A stretch of 64,000 bases of DNA, taken from the NCBI GenBank assembly GCA_027257055.1, contig JAPVLO010000205.1:5704001-5768000 (forward strand), in the 5' to 3' direction. Both the position numbers and the translations under genes were made by a program. Positions 1 to 11,676 of this stretch are shown here, in pieces. Each line of letters starts with the position of its first letter. Within the stretch, counting starts at the first letter, position 1. The notes beneath the pieces were generated by a model. That model saw nothing but the letters and a program-made list of their open reading frames with translations, ran no database searches and was not told the origin of the DNA. This DNA is from Cephalopachus bancanus (lineage: Eukaryota; Chordata; Mammalia; Primates; Tarsiidae).

Positions 1-930
1 TATGCTTCAACATCCTATCCACTACTCAGACTTGTGTGAGGTAAAATCATCACAACTCAAGTTAAAATTTATCACTTCTTATAAATATTCAAATTCATTT
101 CAGTTAATTATATGTAAGGGCCAGTCCATGCCGGAGTGATATATTTTAATGTATACAGTCAGGTACAAATGCTGTACAGTCTCTAGGATTAATCTTTTTA
201 CTTTAAAATGATAAAAATAATGGACACAAAATTTGCTGTTTCTGACTTGAAACCCTCCTTTTGTAATCGGTGATTAGTATCAATATGTAAGAGCTCATTA
301 ACATTTTACTCTCTGTTTTGATTTAAATTTTAACTCTTTCATTATGGATTATAAACAGAGTGTCTGATCACATTTGACCTTTTGAGTCATAAATGTGAAT
401 TTTTTTCAGGTTTCTCTAAATATTATGAAGCACACTAGATCACTGCATTAACTTTTCTTACATACAAAATTTATTTTCTTTAAAGAAAAAATCCAAATGA
501 TAGTAACCTTTGAAGAAATAAATGACATTTTATTTATTGCTAATAGAGATCTCAGAAATGAGTTTGAATTGTTCTTTATTTTTCAACAGTACATTACGTA
601 CCTCCTATATAATTAGAACTTTTTTATTCTTAACCACTGTTTCTTAAAAAATGTGTTGGAGACAGATAAGTGAAGGGAGGAAAGGAGGAGGGAGAGACAG
701 TGGGAGGGAAGGAGAAAAGGATAGATTTCTTCCACTTATCGGTATATTTATCATCTCACATAAGAGTACTCAAGGATATTGGTTATAAGTCAATTACGGC
801 CTATAAAAAGGGGTCTTATATCTGTAATATGCAGGGAATAAAGTCAAAGCAATTCTTGACTAATTATGCAACTCTTTAAAGCATCTCACAAATAAAATGA
901 ACATATTACATAGTATATAGTGTATGTGCA
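1..930. other. AT-rich unique sequence, no gene seen
   Basis: No coding exon, RNA gene or clear repeat could be recognised. A purine-rich GA stretch at about 670-720 opens a short chance frame that I do not regard as a gene. The stretch ends at a TG microsatellite. Confidence 0.6.
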
Positions 931-931
931 T

Positions 932-938
932 ATGTGTG

Positions 939-976
<38 letters not shown>
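932..976. repeat. (TG)n microsatellite
   Basis: About 22 TG dinucleotides in a row, with one interrupting C (tgcg). Likely polymorphic in length. It opens misleading reading frames but encodes nothing. Confidence 0.95.
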
Positions 977-978
<2 letters not shown>

Positions 979-1239
979 CCCCTTATGCCTTAAAGGTAAT
1001 ACATTGGTTAAAAAAGGAAATGAAGTCTGGAATAACTTAGTACACTTCATTTAAATACCTAAAATTAAATCACATTATCTGATAGTCTTTTTATAGATAG
1101 CCTATCACCCAAAGAACATTTACCACATAAGAGTAATTTGTCAATAGTAGCTAAGAGTACCTTATACTCTCTCTGATGGTGCTTTTTCTCGAAATATTTA
1201 ATAAGAAAAGGTAACTGGCTTTTGTAATTACACTGATAG

Positions 1240-1795
1240 CTGAAACTTATTAAACACCTACTATGTATTAAACTCTCTTCTCAGGGCTTATCATGTAAGA
1301 ATTTATTTAATTTTCATGACCATCCTCTGAAATAAGTGCTATTACTATCACTTCATCTTATGGAGATTCAGTAACTCGCCTGAGGTCACACACCAAATGA
1401 GCCAAAGTGGTGAAGTCAAGATTTAGATTCAAGCAGCAGAAGCAGAATTCACACATCTTTTTTTTTTTTTTTTTTTTTTTTTTTTGAGTTGGAGTCTCAC
1501 TCTGTCGCCCAGACTGGAGTGCAGTGGCCGCTTCCGGCCACCGCAACCTCGACCTGCTGGGCTCCGGCGATCCTTCCGCCTCAGCCTTCCAAGCAGCCGG
1601 AATTACAGGAGTGCGCTACCACGCCCGGCTGGTTTTTTGATTTATTGTAGAGATGAGGTCTCGCTGCCCAGGCGGGTCTCGAACCCACGGGCTCAGGCAA
1701 TCCACTCACCTCAGCCTCCCAAAGGCGAGGGATTACAGGCTGAGCCACCAAGCCCGGCGAATTCACACATCTTAACCACTGTGCTCTCCTACATC
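1240..1795 (-). mobile_element. MIR SINE, split by an Alu
   Basis: Seen: on the + strand the order is 'cacctactatg', then 'tcaggtcacaca'-like sequence (ggtcacacacc near 1384), then after the Alu 'cttaaccactgtgctctcc'. This is the reverse complement of the tRNA-derived MIR consensus, whose 5' end reads GGTTAAGAGC. The two halves are separated exactly by the Alu at 1460-1758, so the MIR was already in place. Known: MIRs are ancient, non-autonomous and were mobilised by L2. Confidence 0.8.
1460..1758 (-). mobile_element. Young dimeric Alu (tarsier-like type), perfect TSD
   Basis: The poly-T tail is at the left, followed by 'gagttggagtctcac' and both Alu arms, ending in 'gcccggc'. A perfect 15-bp target duplication, gaattcacacatctt, lies at 1445-1459 and 1759-1773. 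The right copy is followed by AA, which matches the L1 endonuclease preference TT/AA. The right arm reads (complement) gagcccagcaggtcgagg and the linker carries 'acaataaatcaaaaa', features shared with the Alus at 4485, 40370, 40674 and 45829. Intact ends and CpG retention suggest it is relatively young. It sits inside a MIR. Confidence 0.95.
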
Positions 1796-3630
1796 TTAGA
1801 AGTAGTGAAAGATTTAGGAAAGATAGAGGGAAATGGCCTGTTTCTCTCACTTCATATTAAGCATTACTTACTAAGCTAACTATTTTATTTTTGATTGTGG
1901 GACTTATATGTTATTTTTTCAAGGTTAAATTGCAAAGTAAAAGCAGTATTGTATAAGCAATAATAATGGCTTATACTTTCCACTCCAAAGCATTTCCTAA
2001 CCAGAGGTTGAAAACACTTTTCACGCATCACTGAAAGAGAGCTCCCTTCAACTGAATAATGTTAATGTTTATTAGCACTTAAAAGCCTTGGACAGGACAG
2101 TATTTTGAAATTCAAGAGTAATTTGAGGTAAGCAGAATGTGAATACACCGGGGAAGAGTTACCATATTTCAAAATAAATTGTTCAGTGTGTTGCACAAAA
2201 CAGTTCATCAGTATTGATTGCTGCTAATGCTAGAACAGATAGACCAATGGAACTTTTATTCTTGTGGTGTGAAAATGGTTCTTGAAGACCAGTAACTTTG
2301 GAAAAACTAACTCTCTATGTTCATTATCTATTTAATTCAGAGAAACGTGATGAGTAGATTATTGTTGGTAAAGGTATAAAATTCTTAAGTGTATGCTAAA
2401 ATGGAAATGTAAAAAAATAGTAGCTTCAAGAAACAAATTAGGCCCCAAAGCAATGATCAGTTTTCTAAAAATTCTAGACCATCCTACATAAGAAGATAGA
2501 GTAGAATAGTTTTGTTCATTTTTATGTGTATAAAAAAGAAAATCCTGTGACTTTATTGATAACTGGAACTTGAATGAGAAACCTGACTCTACTCATTTTA
2601 CATGGCTTCTGTTCACACATAATGAGAGTAACTCCCACCCCCTTATTATGAACTGTACAGACTGCGGAATTGTATAACATGGTACAACAATAACCTAAGT
2701 TTGGTTTCCTTAACCTTCAAAATAAAACCATCAGTCTATCTCAGAAGAAAAAACCCTGGGTTAAAAATTTAACAAAATGCAATTCAACATGTCTTTCCCA
2801 TGAGTAGTGAAAATGTTAATTTCTAACATATTTAAGATCATAAATTTCTAACCTTTTTAGTACGTCACCTTTAAAAAATTTATCTTTGTTATTTGAATTG
2901 TCTATGATTTCCACACCTTGGCCTGCATCTAATCTATATTCTAACTTTGCCCAGATCTCAAGTTATATGCAACAAGTATCTGTGTTCTTGAAGAATAATG
3001 TACTACTTGGTTTTTTTAAATCATGATATTTGAAGCATAGTTTAAATACAACAGGGTGGGTGCAAAATTAAGAGGCAGTTTTACTCTTTGACTGGAAGTC
3101 ACCCTAAAATAAAAAAAGCAAGTTTTTAAATATGATCCTATGAGACTAGAAAGATAAACTGCCAAAATATGTACTACGCTTACTATAAATGCACATGATT
3201 TCAATTCTTTTTTTGAAATGGAATATTTTAAGTTATTTTCATCAGTATTAGTGCTTTGATATTTGCTTTAAATATTCTGAATGGTAAAGCAGGGAGCTTT
3301 TTTAGGAGAACATCTTGATTTTTCTTTAGCTAAACTGTTTACAACATTACTGTCCTTTCTCCTAATCACTAAAATTTGGCAATTAGCATGCTAGTGTTTT
3401 TATTGTTTATAAATAATAGTTTGCTTTCAGTTTTCTTTATTGAATATGCCAAGATGCATGATTTTGTACTTATGAATTTTATGCTGGGCAAATCACTTAT
3501 TTTATTTGAAAGAATAAGCTATATGCAATATCTTGTGCTACAGGTGATTACAACATATAGCACTGCCCTACATTATTATAAGACCAACACAATTGTGGAA
3601 TATTAACTGTTAAAGTAGAATTATTCGAGG
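1796..3630. other. AT-rich unique sequence, no gene seen
   Basis: About 1.8 kb without a recognisable gene, RNA or confident repeat. Short reading frames near 3016-3204 and 3376-3606 show no motif and have ordinary AT-rich composition. Confidence 0.5.
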
Positions 3631-4040
3631 ATACTTTTTACCTCTTTGGTTAGGTGGATGCCAAGATATTGTATTGTGGCTATTGTGAATGAAATTGTGT
3701 TTTTTATTTGGTTCTCAGCCTGCTTGTGGTTGATGTATAGAAATGCAACTATCTTTTGCATGTTGATTTTATATCCCGAGACTTTCCCAAAGTCATTTGT
3801 CAGTGTGAGGAGGTTTTTGATAGACTCTCCAGGGTTTTCTAGGTATGAAATCATATCATCCACAAAGAGGGATAACTTAACTTCCTTGTTTCCTATTTGA
3901 ATACCCCCTGATTTCTTTCTCGTGCATATTGCTCTGGCTAGGACTTCCAGTACTATGTTGAATAGGAGAGGTGAGAGTGGGCTTCCTTGTCTTATTCCAG
4001 TTCTTAGGGAGAATGAGTCTGGCTTTTGTCCATTAAGCAT
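3621..4040 (-). pseudogene. L1 ORF2 reverse-transcriptase fragment
   Basis: A 139-residue open frame from a decayed L1. Visible are the GTRQG-like motif ([13 protein letters not shown]), the [14 protein letters not shown] helix and the catalytic box as FVDDM instead of FADDM. Then come KVSGYKIN and the thumb-side [12 protein letters not shown]. It lacks everything upstream and downstream needed for function. It is not a host gene. Confidence 0.85.
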
Positions 4041-4494
4041 GATGTTGGCTGTAGGTTTGTCTTAAATGACTTTTATTGATTTGAGGAATGTTCCTTCAAT
4101 GCCTAGGTATTTGAAAGCTTTTATCAAGAAGAGATGCTGGATTTTATCTAACGCTTTTTCTGCATCTAATGGGATAATCATGTGGTCCTTGGTTTTACAC
4201 ATGTTAATATGATGAATTACGTTTATAGATTTATGAGTGTTGAACCAGTCTTGTATCCCAGGAATGAAGCCCACCTGGTCATGATGGATGATCCTTGAAA
4301 TGTGTTGTTAGATATGATTTTCTAGAATCTTGTTGAAAATCTTCGTACCTTTGTTCATCAGAGAAATTGCCTGTAATTATTTTTCCTTGTTGGGTCTTTG
4401 ACAATTTTGGGTATCAGGATGATATTAACTTCATAGAATGAGCTAGGGAGAATTCCTTCCTTCTCAATTGCCTGGAATACTTTCTCTTTTTTCT

Positions 4495-4526
<32 letters not shown>

Positions 4527-5125
4527 TTGAGTTGGAGTCTCACTCTGTCACCCAGACTGGAGTGCAGTGGCCACTTCCGGCCACCACTGCCTCGACCTGC
4601 TGGGCTCCGGCGATCCTTCTGCCTCAGCCTTCCAAGTCGCTGGAACTACAGGCACGCGCTACCATGCCTGGCTCATTTTTTAATTTATTGTAGAGATGAA
4701 GTCTCGCCAAGTTGCCCAGGTGGGTCTCGAACCCACGGACTCAGGCAATCTACTCACCTCAGCCTCCCAAAGGCGCGGGATTACAGGCTGAGCCACCGAG
4801 TCCTGCTGGAATACTTTCAATAGGATTGGTATCAGCTCTTCCTTATATGTCTTGTAGAAATCAGCTGAGAAACCATCTGGCTCAGGGCTTTTTATTTTTT
4901 ATTTTCTGGTAGGGAGGTGTCCTATAACTGAGTTAATTTCTTGGATTGTTATTGGTCTGTGTAGGATTTCAATTTCTGTTTCAACCTTGGGAGGACGTGT
5001 GAATGCCAGGAATTTCTCCATTTCCTCTAGATTTCTAATTTATTTGCATACATATGTTCATAGTAATCTCTGATAATCTTTTTAGTTTCTTCAGGCTCAG
5101 TTGTGATGTCACCTTCTCAAGTATA
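3632..5125 (-). mobile_element. L1 fragment (ORF2 interior only), split by an Alu
   Basis: On the minus strand it encodes pieces of L1 ORF2 reverse transcriptase. The frame at 3621-4040 reads [15 protein letters not shown], then LSLFVDDM, then the post-[13 protein letters not shown] region. The frame at 4062-4274 covers the upstream palm region with [12 protein letters not shown]. The catalytic motif FADD is changed to FVDD. Stops and frameshifts make it dead. The copy lacks the 5' UTR, ORF1 and endonuclease. It also lacks the ORF2 C-terminus, 3' UTR and A-tail, so both ends lie inside ORF2. An Alu (4485-4805) splits it. Confidence 0.9.
4485..4805 (-). mobile_element. Young Alu (tarsier-like type) inside L1
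   Basis: A long pyrimidine/poly-T tail lies at the left (to about 4528), then a full dimeric Alu in reverse. The target duplication ctggaatactttc is at 4472-4484 and 4806-4818, and it is itself L1 ORF2 sequence, proving insertion into the L1. It is very similar to the Alu at 1460-1758, with the same linker and right-arm variants. Confidence 0.95.
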
Positions 5126-5129
5126 CTTT

Positions 5130-5985
5130 TTTTTTAAGTATAGGTTTAGAGACCACTTCAATGGGACTTCGCAGTGGAGGAAAGAGATGGGCTGAATTTC
5201 TAATATAGAATGGGCACATGAGCATTTGTAGCCAAGAAGCAGGATGGAAGTCAGTGGGTAAAAAATTGCAAAGAAGAAACATAAGGGGCAAAGGGGATTT
5301 TCCGTAAACAACCTAACAGGATTCTTGCTGCAGATAGGCCAGAATGATCACCTGGGGGAGGCGGAAGTTGAGGAACTTCATCAGATATTGAGGGAGATCA
5401 GATGAGAAAAAAATTTTTGTTAAAATGCCTTAGCAGAGTTGTTGCTAAAACTCGACTTTACATGGAAGTACACAAATGGACCTGGGAGAAGTTTCAGGAG
5501 CATGACTAAAGTTTGGTCAAGCAAAGATTCATTGTAATAAATGTTGAGAAGTAGATGTCATATCTACAGGAAGTGATTCAAAGTAGGTGAGCAGGGGCGG
5601 AAAAGTCTCTCTTGTTCAAGGACTAAATGACTATTGCTGAAAATGGCAAATCTGTGGGGATTTATTCCATATTAGTCTAGGCTATTTGCAAGCAGAGTAA
5701 CAAGTAACACTTCATGGCTTAAACAGGAAAAAAGGCAAAATGTCTCTCCTGGCATATGAGTGAATGTAAGGACTCTGCCCAGAAAACAGAATTTCATTCA
5801 TACTACTATCACATAGAGAAGTAAAGAAATTGGGAAATACTGTTGTGTATAGCAGGCAGTAAGTGACTGCTTCGCAACCCTTTTCTGACCAAGGTCTCAA
5901 AGCCTTACAGATTTTAACTCCCTTACTTTCACTAACTTGTTCCTTGATCTTAAAACTCCCTCTTATTAAAATTCATCTGCTCACT
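5130..5985. other. Unassigned sequence, possibly old repeat debris
   Basis: No coding exon recognised. Purine-rich stretches and a 'ggcttaaacagg' segment around 5720 recall the interior of old LTR elements, but I cannot name a family with confidence. Confidence 0.35.
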
Positions 5986-5989
5986 CTGA

Positions 5990-7105
5990 CCAATTCCTTT
6001 GCATCCAGTTGAAATGTTACTTCCTCATAGGTCTTCCCTGATTTCTGGAACTGGTTCAGGTTCATCTGCCTTGTGTTCTTCTAACTCATTGCCTTTCCCC
6101 ATCATAAATTTCATCTTATTTGAATATCATAACTATGTTACTATTTTTTAACTATTGGTTATTTCCACAAGATTAGAAATCAGATCTATCTTGTTCACCA
6201 TCATAGCTCTGTGTTTGACCTGTAGAAGGTGCTCCATTAATGACACCATAGTTAGTAGCAATGGTGGTATTAGTAATTTAGACTCTCCCTTGGTAATCTC
6301 ATCTTCATTCATGGATTTAGATTATCACCTATATCACAGACACTTCCAAATCTCTGCTTATCACACTTTTTTTCTACTCAGTTTTAGACACATGTCCAAT
6401 TGTTAAAGATACGGACTCCAGAACCGGACTACCTGGGTTTCTATTTTTGACTCTGCCCCTAATTCATTCCATTCATTACTTTCTATCTACAAATTCCATT
6501 CAAACAAGTCAAGGTGTCACTTTGAGAAAACTTTCCTTAATTTCTCTGCGTTCTCAGTCTCTTTTTTCTCTAAAAGGGGAGCCGAGTGGATGAGATTTTG
6601 AGATTTAAGAGTTAATATATACAAAGTACTCATTAATGTTAAATAAATAGTGGTTGCTATTATTACTACCGCTGCTGCAGCTACTGTTGCAATTCGGGTT
6701 CATGCAGTTATTGTTCTGTTAGGCTTGTTTCCTCAGCTATTCTACATTATTACTAATAGAAACTATCTAAAATTGAGTTCTTGGTCTCTTCATTGCCAAA
6801 GTTGTCTCTACTTCTTATATTCTCCCTTCTTATTCACTAATTCATCTTATCAGCATCCACCCAATTATCTAAGAAGATGTCTTTAAGTCACATTACCTTC
6901 TCCTCCATCACCAACTGCACCCTGTACCATCCAGTGAATCCCTAAACTCTGCTCTTAAGATTTTATCTCATACTAACTTCCTTCTTATGTCCTCTCATGG
7001 CTCCTGTTCAGACACTATCACTAGCAGCCAATAGCTTCTTTACCTGTCTTATTGCCTTCAGTCTCCTACCTGTGTAGTCCAGTCATTCCTTCCACATTGT
7101 TTATC
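5990..7105 (+). mobile_element. L2 LINE pieces, sense strand
   Basis: At 5990-6240 the sequence matches the L2 3' region: 'gaaatgttacttcctcataggtcttccctgat'-like sequence followed by an 'agaaggtgctccattaat' 3' end. At 6285-6365 a translation like LGNLIFIHGFRLSPIS matches the L2 reverse-transcriptase catalytic region. At 6745-7100 the downstream region of the same ORF is recognisable in degenerate form. A MIR interrupts it at about 6398-6665. Known: L2 is a CR1-clade LINE, inactive since early mammals. Confidence 0.65.
6398..6665 (+). mobile_element. MIR SINE inside an L2
   Basis: It starts with the MIR 5' portion (gttaaagatacggactccag, then 'ctacctgggttt' and 'gactctgcccct'). It ends with the MIR 3' tail (gttaaataaatagtggttgc followed by tattatta). 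The middle is diverged, or interrupted by about 100 bp of unassigned sequence. Confidence 0.65.
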
Positions 7106-8970
7106 AGCAACTATGTGCCAAGCACCACTTTATAGGCTTAATACAGCAGTAAACAAACAAATAGGAAAAAAAATCTCCTATCTTCATGGAAATTGCATTT
7201 TAATGGTAAATTATATAAACTAGTATAAGATAATAAACCCTGTAAAAATAACTCCTACAGAGAGTTTTGGAGTAGGGTGGGCAGTTTGAAATTTCAAAAA
7301 GATAGTCAGATCAGGTCTTCTTGATAAAGTGGCAGATGAATGAAGACTTGAAGAAAGTGTAAGGGGTGAACTTTATGGATAACTGGGGGAAAAGCATCCC
7401 AGACAGAGATTTCACTTAGTGAGGTGGAAGTACACCTCATGAGCTGAAGAAATAGTAAAGAGGCCAATGCAGCTTGAGTGGAGAAAGTAAGGGGAAAAAT
7501 CATATGAGGTCAGAGCGGTAATTATGGGCCATGCTGATGAATCTCTCTAGGCCAATATGGAGATGATTTTATTCTGAGTGAAGCAAGAAGCCATTGTAAC
7601 GTTTTAGGGACAGAAGAGCGTGAACTGTCTGCTGCGTTAACAGAATAAAAATGGATAAAAACTAGGAGAACAGTTAAGAAACTATTATGATAATCCCAAT
7701 GAAAGGTGATGTTATCTTGGATGGTACCAGTGGAAACAGTGAGAAGTGTTCGGAATCTGGATAAGGTTGAATATTGATAGTTGATGGGTTGGATGTGGGT
7801 ATAAGAGAGAGAGAAAGAGGAGTTTATGATGAAATAAGATAAGAGAAAAATAAAGAATGTCTCTGAAATATTTGTCCTTCACACGTGAAAAAGAAAGTGC
7901 TATCAAGAGACATGGAAGACTACAGAAAAACTAGGGTGAAATGGGGGTGGAGGGGAAAATATCAGCAGTTCAATTTTGGACATATTACATTTGAGGTGCC
8001 TATTAGACATCCCAATAAAGAGGTCTTAGGCAGTTAACTGCATAAGCCTGGAGTTCTGGGAAGAATGCCTGGCTGGAAATATAAATGTAGGAGTTATTAG
8101 CACAGAAAGGAGGGCTGAAGACTGAGCTCTGAGGCACTCACATGTTAAGAGGTGAGATCAAAAAGCAGTACAAACAAAAGATACTAAGAAGGAATAGTCA
8201 TGGAAGCAGGTGAAAAATGAAGTGGTGTAGCATCTAGAAGTCACATGAAGAAAGAAACTCAAAGAAGGATTAATTCAACAAGTAAGGTTTAAAATTGGAC
8301 ACTGGCTTGATAATATGGAGGCCATTGTTAATGAGAAATTTTAGTAGAATAAAAGCATCCAAAATGATGAAAATTCAATTAGTCTGATTAAAATGGGTTT
8401 AAGGGAGAATCATAGAAGAGAAAATTGAAATAGTAATTATAAACAACGTTTTCAGAATTTCTGTTATAAAGGGGAATAAAAAGTAGGGTGGCAACAGAAA
8501 GGGGAAATAAAATCAACGATACTTTTTAAGATGAAAGAAGTATAATACATATGTATGCTCATGGAAATGATCTAGTGGAGAGGAAAAGACTGACATGGAA
8601 GAGAAAAATAATCGGCTAAGGAGAAAAGTCCTTCAGAGGGATATGAGGAATTGGTCTTTGATGGGAGGAGTGATACTTCCTCCATTGCAAGAAGAGGGAA
8701 GGAGGGACACTGATGCAGGTGCAGCTGAGTTGGATGGCAGTAAGACCAAGGCGTTCACATCTGATAGTTTCTGTTTGTCAATGGATTATGAAGTGAGGAC
8801 AACATCTGAGAATGAAAGGATGGGGAGGGTTGTTATGGAAGGGGTAAAAATAGCCCTAAACCAAAGGAATAAAGCTTTGATTATGAAATTGCTGCCTCAG
8901 AGAGTAAAAACAAGGCTACTAGAAGAACAGTATGTGTTTTTCCTTCTCTCTAAAGCTATGTTGTAGATAC
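7105..8970 (-). mobile_element. Long L2 LINE copy, antisense
   Basis: From the left it starts with the complement of the L2 3' end ('ctatgtgccaagcacc', 'atggaaattgcattttaatgg'). It runs on through the 3' ORF region ('gaagccattgtaacgttttaggg'-like) to the RT. The piece 'ggtgcctattagacatccc' at about 7995 is the complement of the codons for the conserved WMSN..LKLN RT segment, and about 8525-8600 matches the upstream RT. It is a long copy for this very old family but full of stops and gaps. The plus-strand frame at 8595-8966 is only its antisense shadow. Confidence 0.7.
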
Positions 8971-9104
8971 CCAAACCTGATAGAAAGATGAAAGTCCTCA
9001 ACAGTGTTTTGTGTACCTGGACATTCTCTTTTACTTCTTCCTGTTACATCCCCACTGCTACTTGATGTGTCCTAAAATTAGTTGATAATGCTATGTTCTT
9101 GGCA

Positions 9105-9300
9105 TTCCAAAAGGCGTTTTATATATGTTATCTAATAGGATCTTTATAATAACCTTGAAGTATAGATCATTTTATCCTCTTTTGCAAAAGGGAAAACAAT
9201 TTCAGAGAGATTGGGTAACTTGCCCAAAAGTACAAGATTGATAATTCACAATATCTGGATTTTAACCAAAATCTATGAGATTCAAACTTTCTTCTATGCT
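9105..9300 (-). mobile_element. MIR SINE, antisense
   Basis: The order 'gttatctaataggatctttataataacc', 'ttttgcaaaagggaaaac', 'gggtaacttgccca' and 'ggattttaacc' follows the reverse complement of MIR, including the conserved core GGGCAAGTTAC in complement form. It is followed directly by a CA microsatellite. Confidence 0.8.
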
Positions 9301-9304
9301 TTGC

Positions 9305-9333
9305 ATACACACACACACACACACACACACACA
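9305..9333. repeat. (CA)n microsatellite
   Basis: About 14 CA dinucleotides immediately after the MIR. Confidence 0.95.
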
Positions 9334-9475
9334 AGAAATTATATCTGTCCCTTTTGGATAGAAATCTCCTTAAGAAAGATACTATTATAAATATTCAAAT
9401 CTATGAATGTCTAGCACAATACCTAAAAAAAGAGCAGTCATCCAATAAGCATTTGTTAAATGATAGAATAAAGGA

Positions 9476-9774
9476 AGAGTCATATTTAACCATCACAGTA
9501 GTTCAAATGAGGTCATTAAGATAAGCCCTAATCCAAATGACTGGTGTACTTATAAGAAGTGTATACTAGGACACAGACATGTGAAGAGGGAAGATCACGT
9601 GAAGACATTGGGAGAAGATGGCCATCTACAAACTTAGGGGACAGGCCTCAGAAGAAACTAGCCCTGCTGCACCTTGATCTCAGACTTCTAGCTTCCAATA
9701 CTGTAAGAAAATAAATTTCTGTTGTTTAAGCCACCCAGTCTGTGGTACTTTGTTATGGCAGCCCTAGCAAAATA
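9476..9774 (+). mobile_element. MLT1-type LTR (ERVL-MaLR), 3' part
   Basis: The segment contains 'gaggtcattaagataagccc', 'aggacacagacatgtgaaga' and 'gaagatggccatctacaa'. It ends with the polyadenylation region 'aaaataaatttctgttg' followed by 'ccacccagtctgtggtac' and 'ggcagccctagcaaa'. These are the landmarks of the 3' half of MLT1 LTRs. No internal retroviral gene sequence adjoins it, so it is probably a 5'-truncated solo LTR. It carries an AATAAA on the + strand. Confidence 0.85.
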
Positions 9775-9779
9775 TCCCA

Positions 9780-10255
9780 CCTCTCCCACTATTGTAGAAA
9801 GAAAGCATTTTTACCTCTTTATTGTAGGGTGTCAAGATATGAATTACTGAGTTGAACTATACTGCCTTCTGAGAAAGAATTCAATTGTACCCCAAAATCC
9901 TGGCAATCATAAATACTTAAGAAATAGTGTCTGAGTAAATAAATGATTAACAAGTAACTTTCTGATTGTTCCAGTACAGGTTTCCCTGAACTTAAGAAAA
10001 GAGAGTAACTCTACCCATCAATGAGCCAATCTTGAGAATACATGTCAAACTTCTTAATTTGGCATTTTCTCCTTGCCCCCAAGAGAAACTTAGAAAAAAT
10101 TATTAATATAAAAACTGAGACTCAAAATGAACCTTCTACCAACATGAAGAAAATATACTCCTTCAGCATCAGTACATTATGTTAATTAAGTATATTCTGA
10201 TTTTTCTCTTCTAAATGATTAAAAATGTAATCTTAAAAACAGAACACATGGATTT
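9780..10255. other. AT-rich unique sequence
   Basis: No gene or confident repeat seen in this stretch. Confidence 0.5.
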
Positions 10256-10259
10256 CTTT

Positions 10260-11020
10260 TAAAATATTCAAATTCAGAATTTCTCATTCTGGATAAAGAG
10301 AACATCCTTCTTCAAAAACTAAGTGAACATTATATTGACCACTACAAATTTGGAAAATACAGAAAAAACAAAGAGACATAAATAATCACTCAATAGCCTA
10401 TTACCTGGTAATACTTGAATTTTCTTCATTCTGGAATGTGTATGAATATGTATGTAGACATAATTCCATATATAATTTATATTTTCCTTTTCTCTTAATG
10501 TTATAAGTTATACATATTTTGTGTTACACATTCTTGACAAACCTTTTAAAGTCTCTATGATAATTTGTGCTCAATAGCTCTACCAGCTCTATGTAGGCAT
10601 TCCTCTTCTTGGCTTTATAAAAATAATTGATCTCATCACGTGATCCCATTTGAGGGAAACAGTATTGTGAGAATGCGTGTATATAATATATTTTCTTAAA
10701 ATTAATGCTTCATGGCAATAAGAAACATTGAGAAGAAAATTTCTGAGGCAGTGTAGGGATGGAGGGACAGTGAGAAGCAGGATTGTCACACTCTGCTGTG
10801 TGCACTTCTGTGTTATTGAAGGAGCATGCATTATTTTATAATTTAAATATTTTAAAATAACAGCACTGCATTAAGCACATTTGTGTATAGAATTATTTCT
10901 AAATTTCAAATTATTGTCTTGGCATCAATTCCCAAAAATGTGTTACTAAAGTAAAGGGTTTGAACATTATGAAGGCTTTTGATAAAACTGGCAAATTACT
11001 TTCCTAATGAGCTGTCATGT
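10260..11020 (-). mobile_element. Old L1M 3' end, antisense, interrupted
   Basis: About 10340-10580 and 10840-11020 read like the complement of an ancient L1M/L1ME 3' UTR ('ggaaaatacagaaaa', 'ccttttctcttaatgtta', 'attcccaaaaatgtgttact', 'gggtttgaacatt'). About 10585-10840 does not fit and may be a separate insertion that I cannot name. Confidence 0.55.
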
Positions 11021-11024
11021 GTAT

Positions 11025-11650
11025 GTTCTTGAAGAAAATAGTAAACAATTGAACCAGAAAGAAATATTCTCATCACAAATTTAAATGAGCTTGGCTTTCA
11101 AAGTTCAATTCTAAATACATACGCTTAACTCATTCCAGTCTTTTTGCTCAGTGGGAAAGTTGAACTAGATAATCATTACAATATAATGCATTAGGTATGT
11201 ATAATAAGCTTTTCATTATAATGTCACTTTTTAAAAATATAGCAATATATGCTTATAAAATCTTTATTATATACATATGTATTTACTTTGTTTGGCTTTG
11301 AATAAATACTTGAAAATGTTTACAATTATAAAAGATTTGTGCAATAGCTTTTAAGATCAGGTTAATTTGTTGATTTCAAATATGAAATACAAATAGATGT
11401 CATCTTTAACTTGTCATAAAATATGTGCTTTTATAGTTGACTTAATTACTTACTTTAAAATTTCTGAAATGAAACTTGATCATCTCTAGATGTTGACAAA
11501 TGACGGATTGATTAGGACAAATTTTATTCGCAGCATGAAATAATTAGTTTTTTCCTGATTTCTTGAAAGATAATTGTCAGATTATTCAGATCATGTTTAT
11601 AGATGTGCTGTTTTTGTTTTAATGTGGTCAATAGGTCTGGGTACATAAGT
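11025..11650. other. AT-rich unique sequence
   Basis: No coding exon, RNA gene or confident repeat is visible here. Confidence 0.5.
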
Positions 11651-11676
11651 TTTAAAGCAAAAAAAAAAAAAAAATA

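Noticed and set aside
1358..1879. Overlapping frames of 62-131 codons on both strands
   Set aside because: They lie across an Alu and its poly-T tail. The translations ([12 protein letters not shown] and so on) are the well-known Alu-derived false proteins.
4358..4912. Frames of 61-98 codons
   Set aside because: They cross the Alu at 4485-4805 and its T-rich tail, and have no independent support.
8595..8966. 123-codon plus-strand frame
   Set aside because: Antisense shadow of an L2 copy; no domain.
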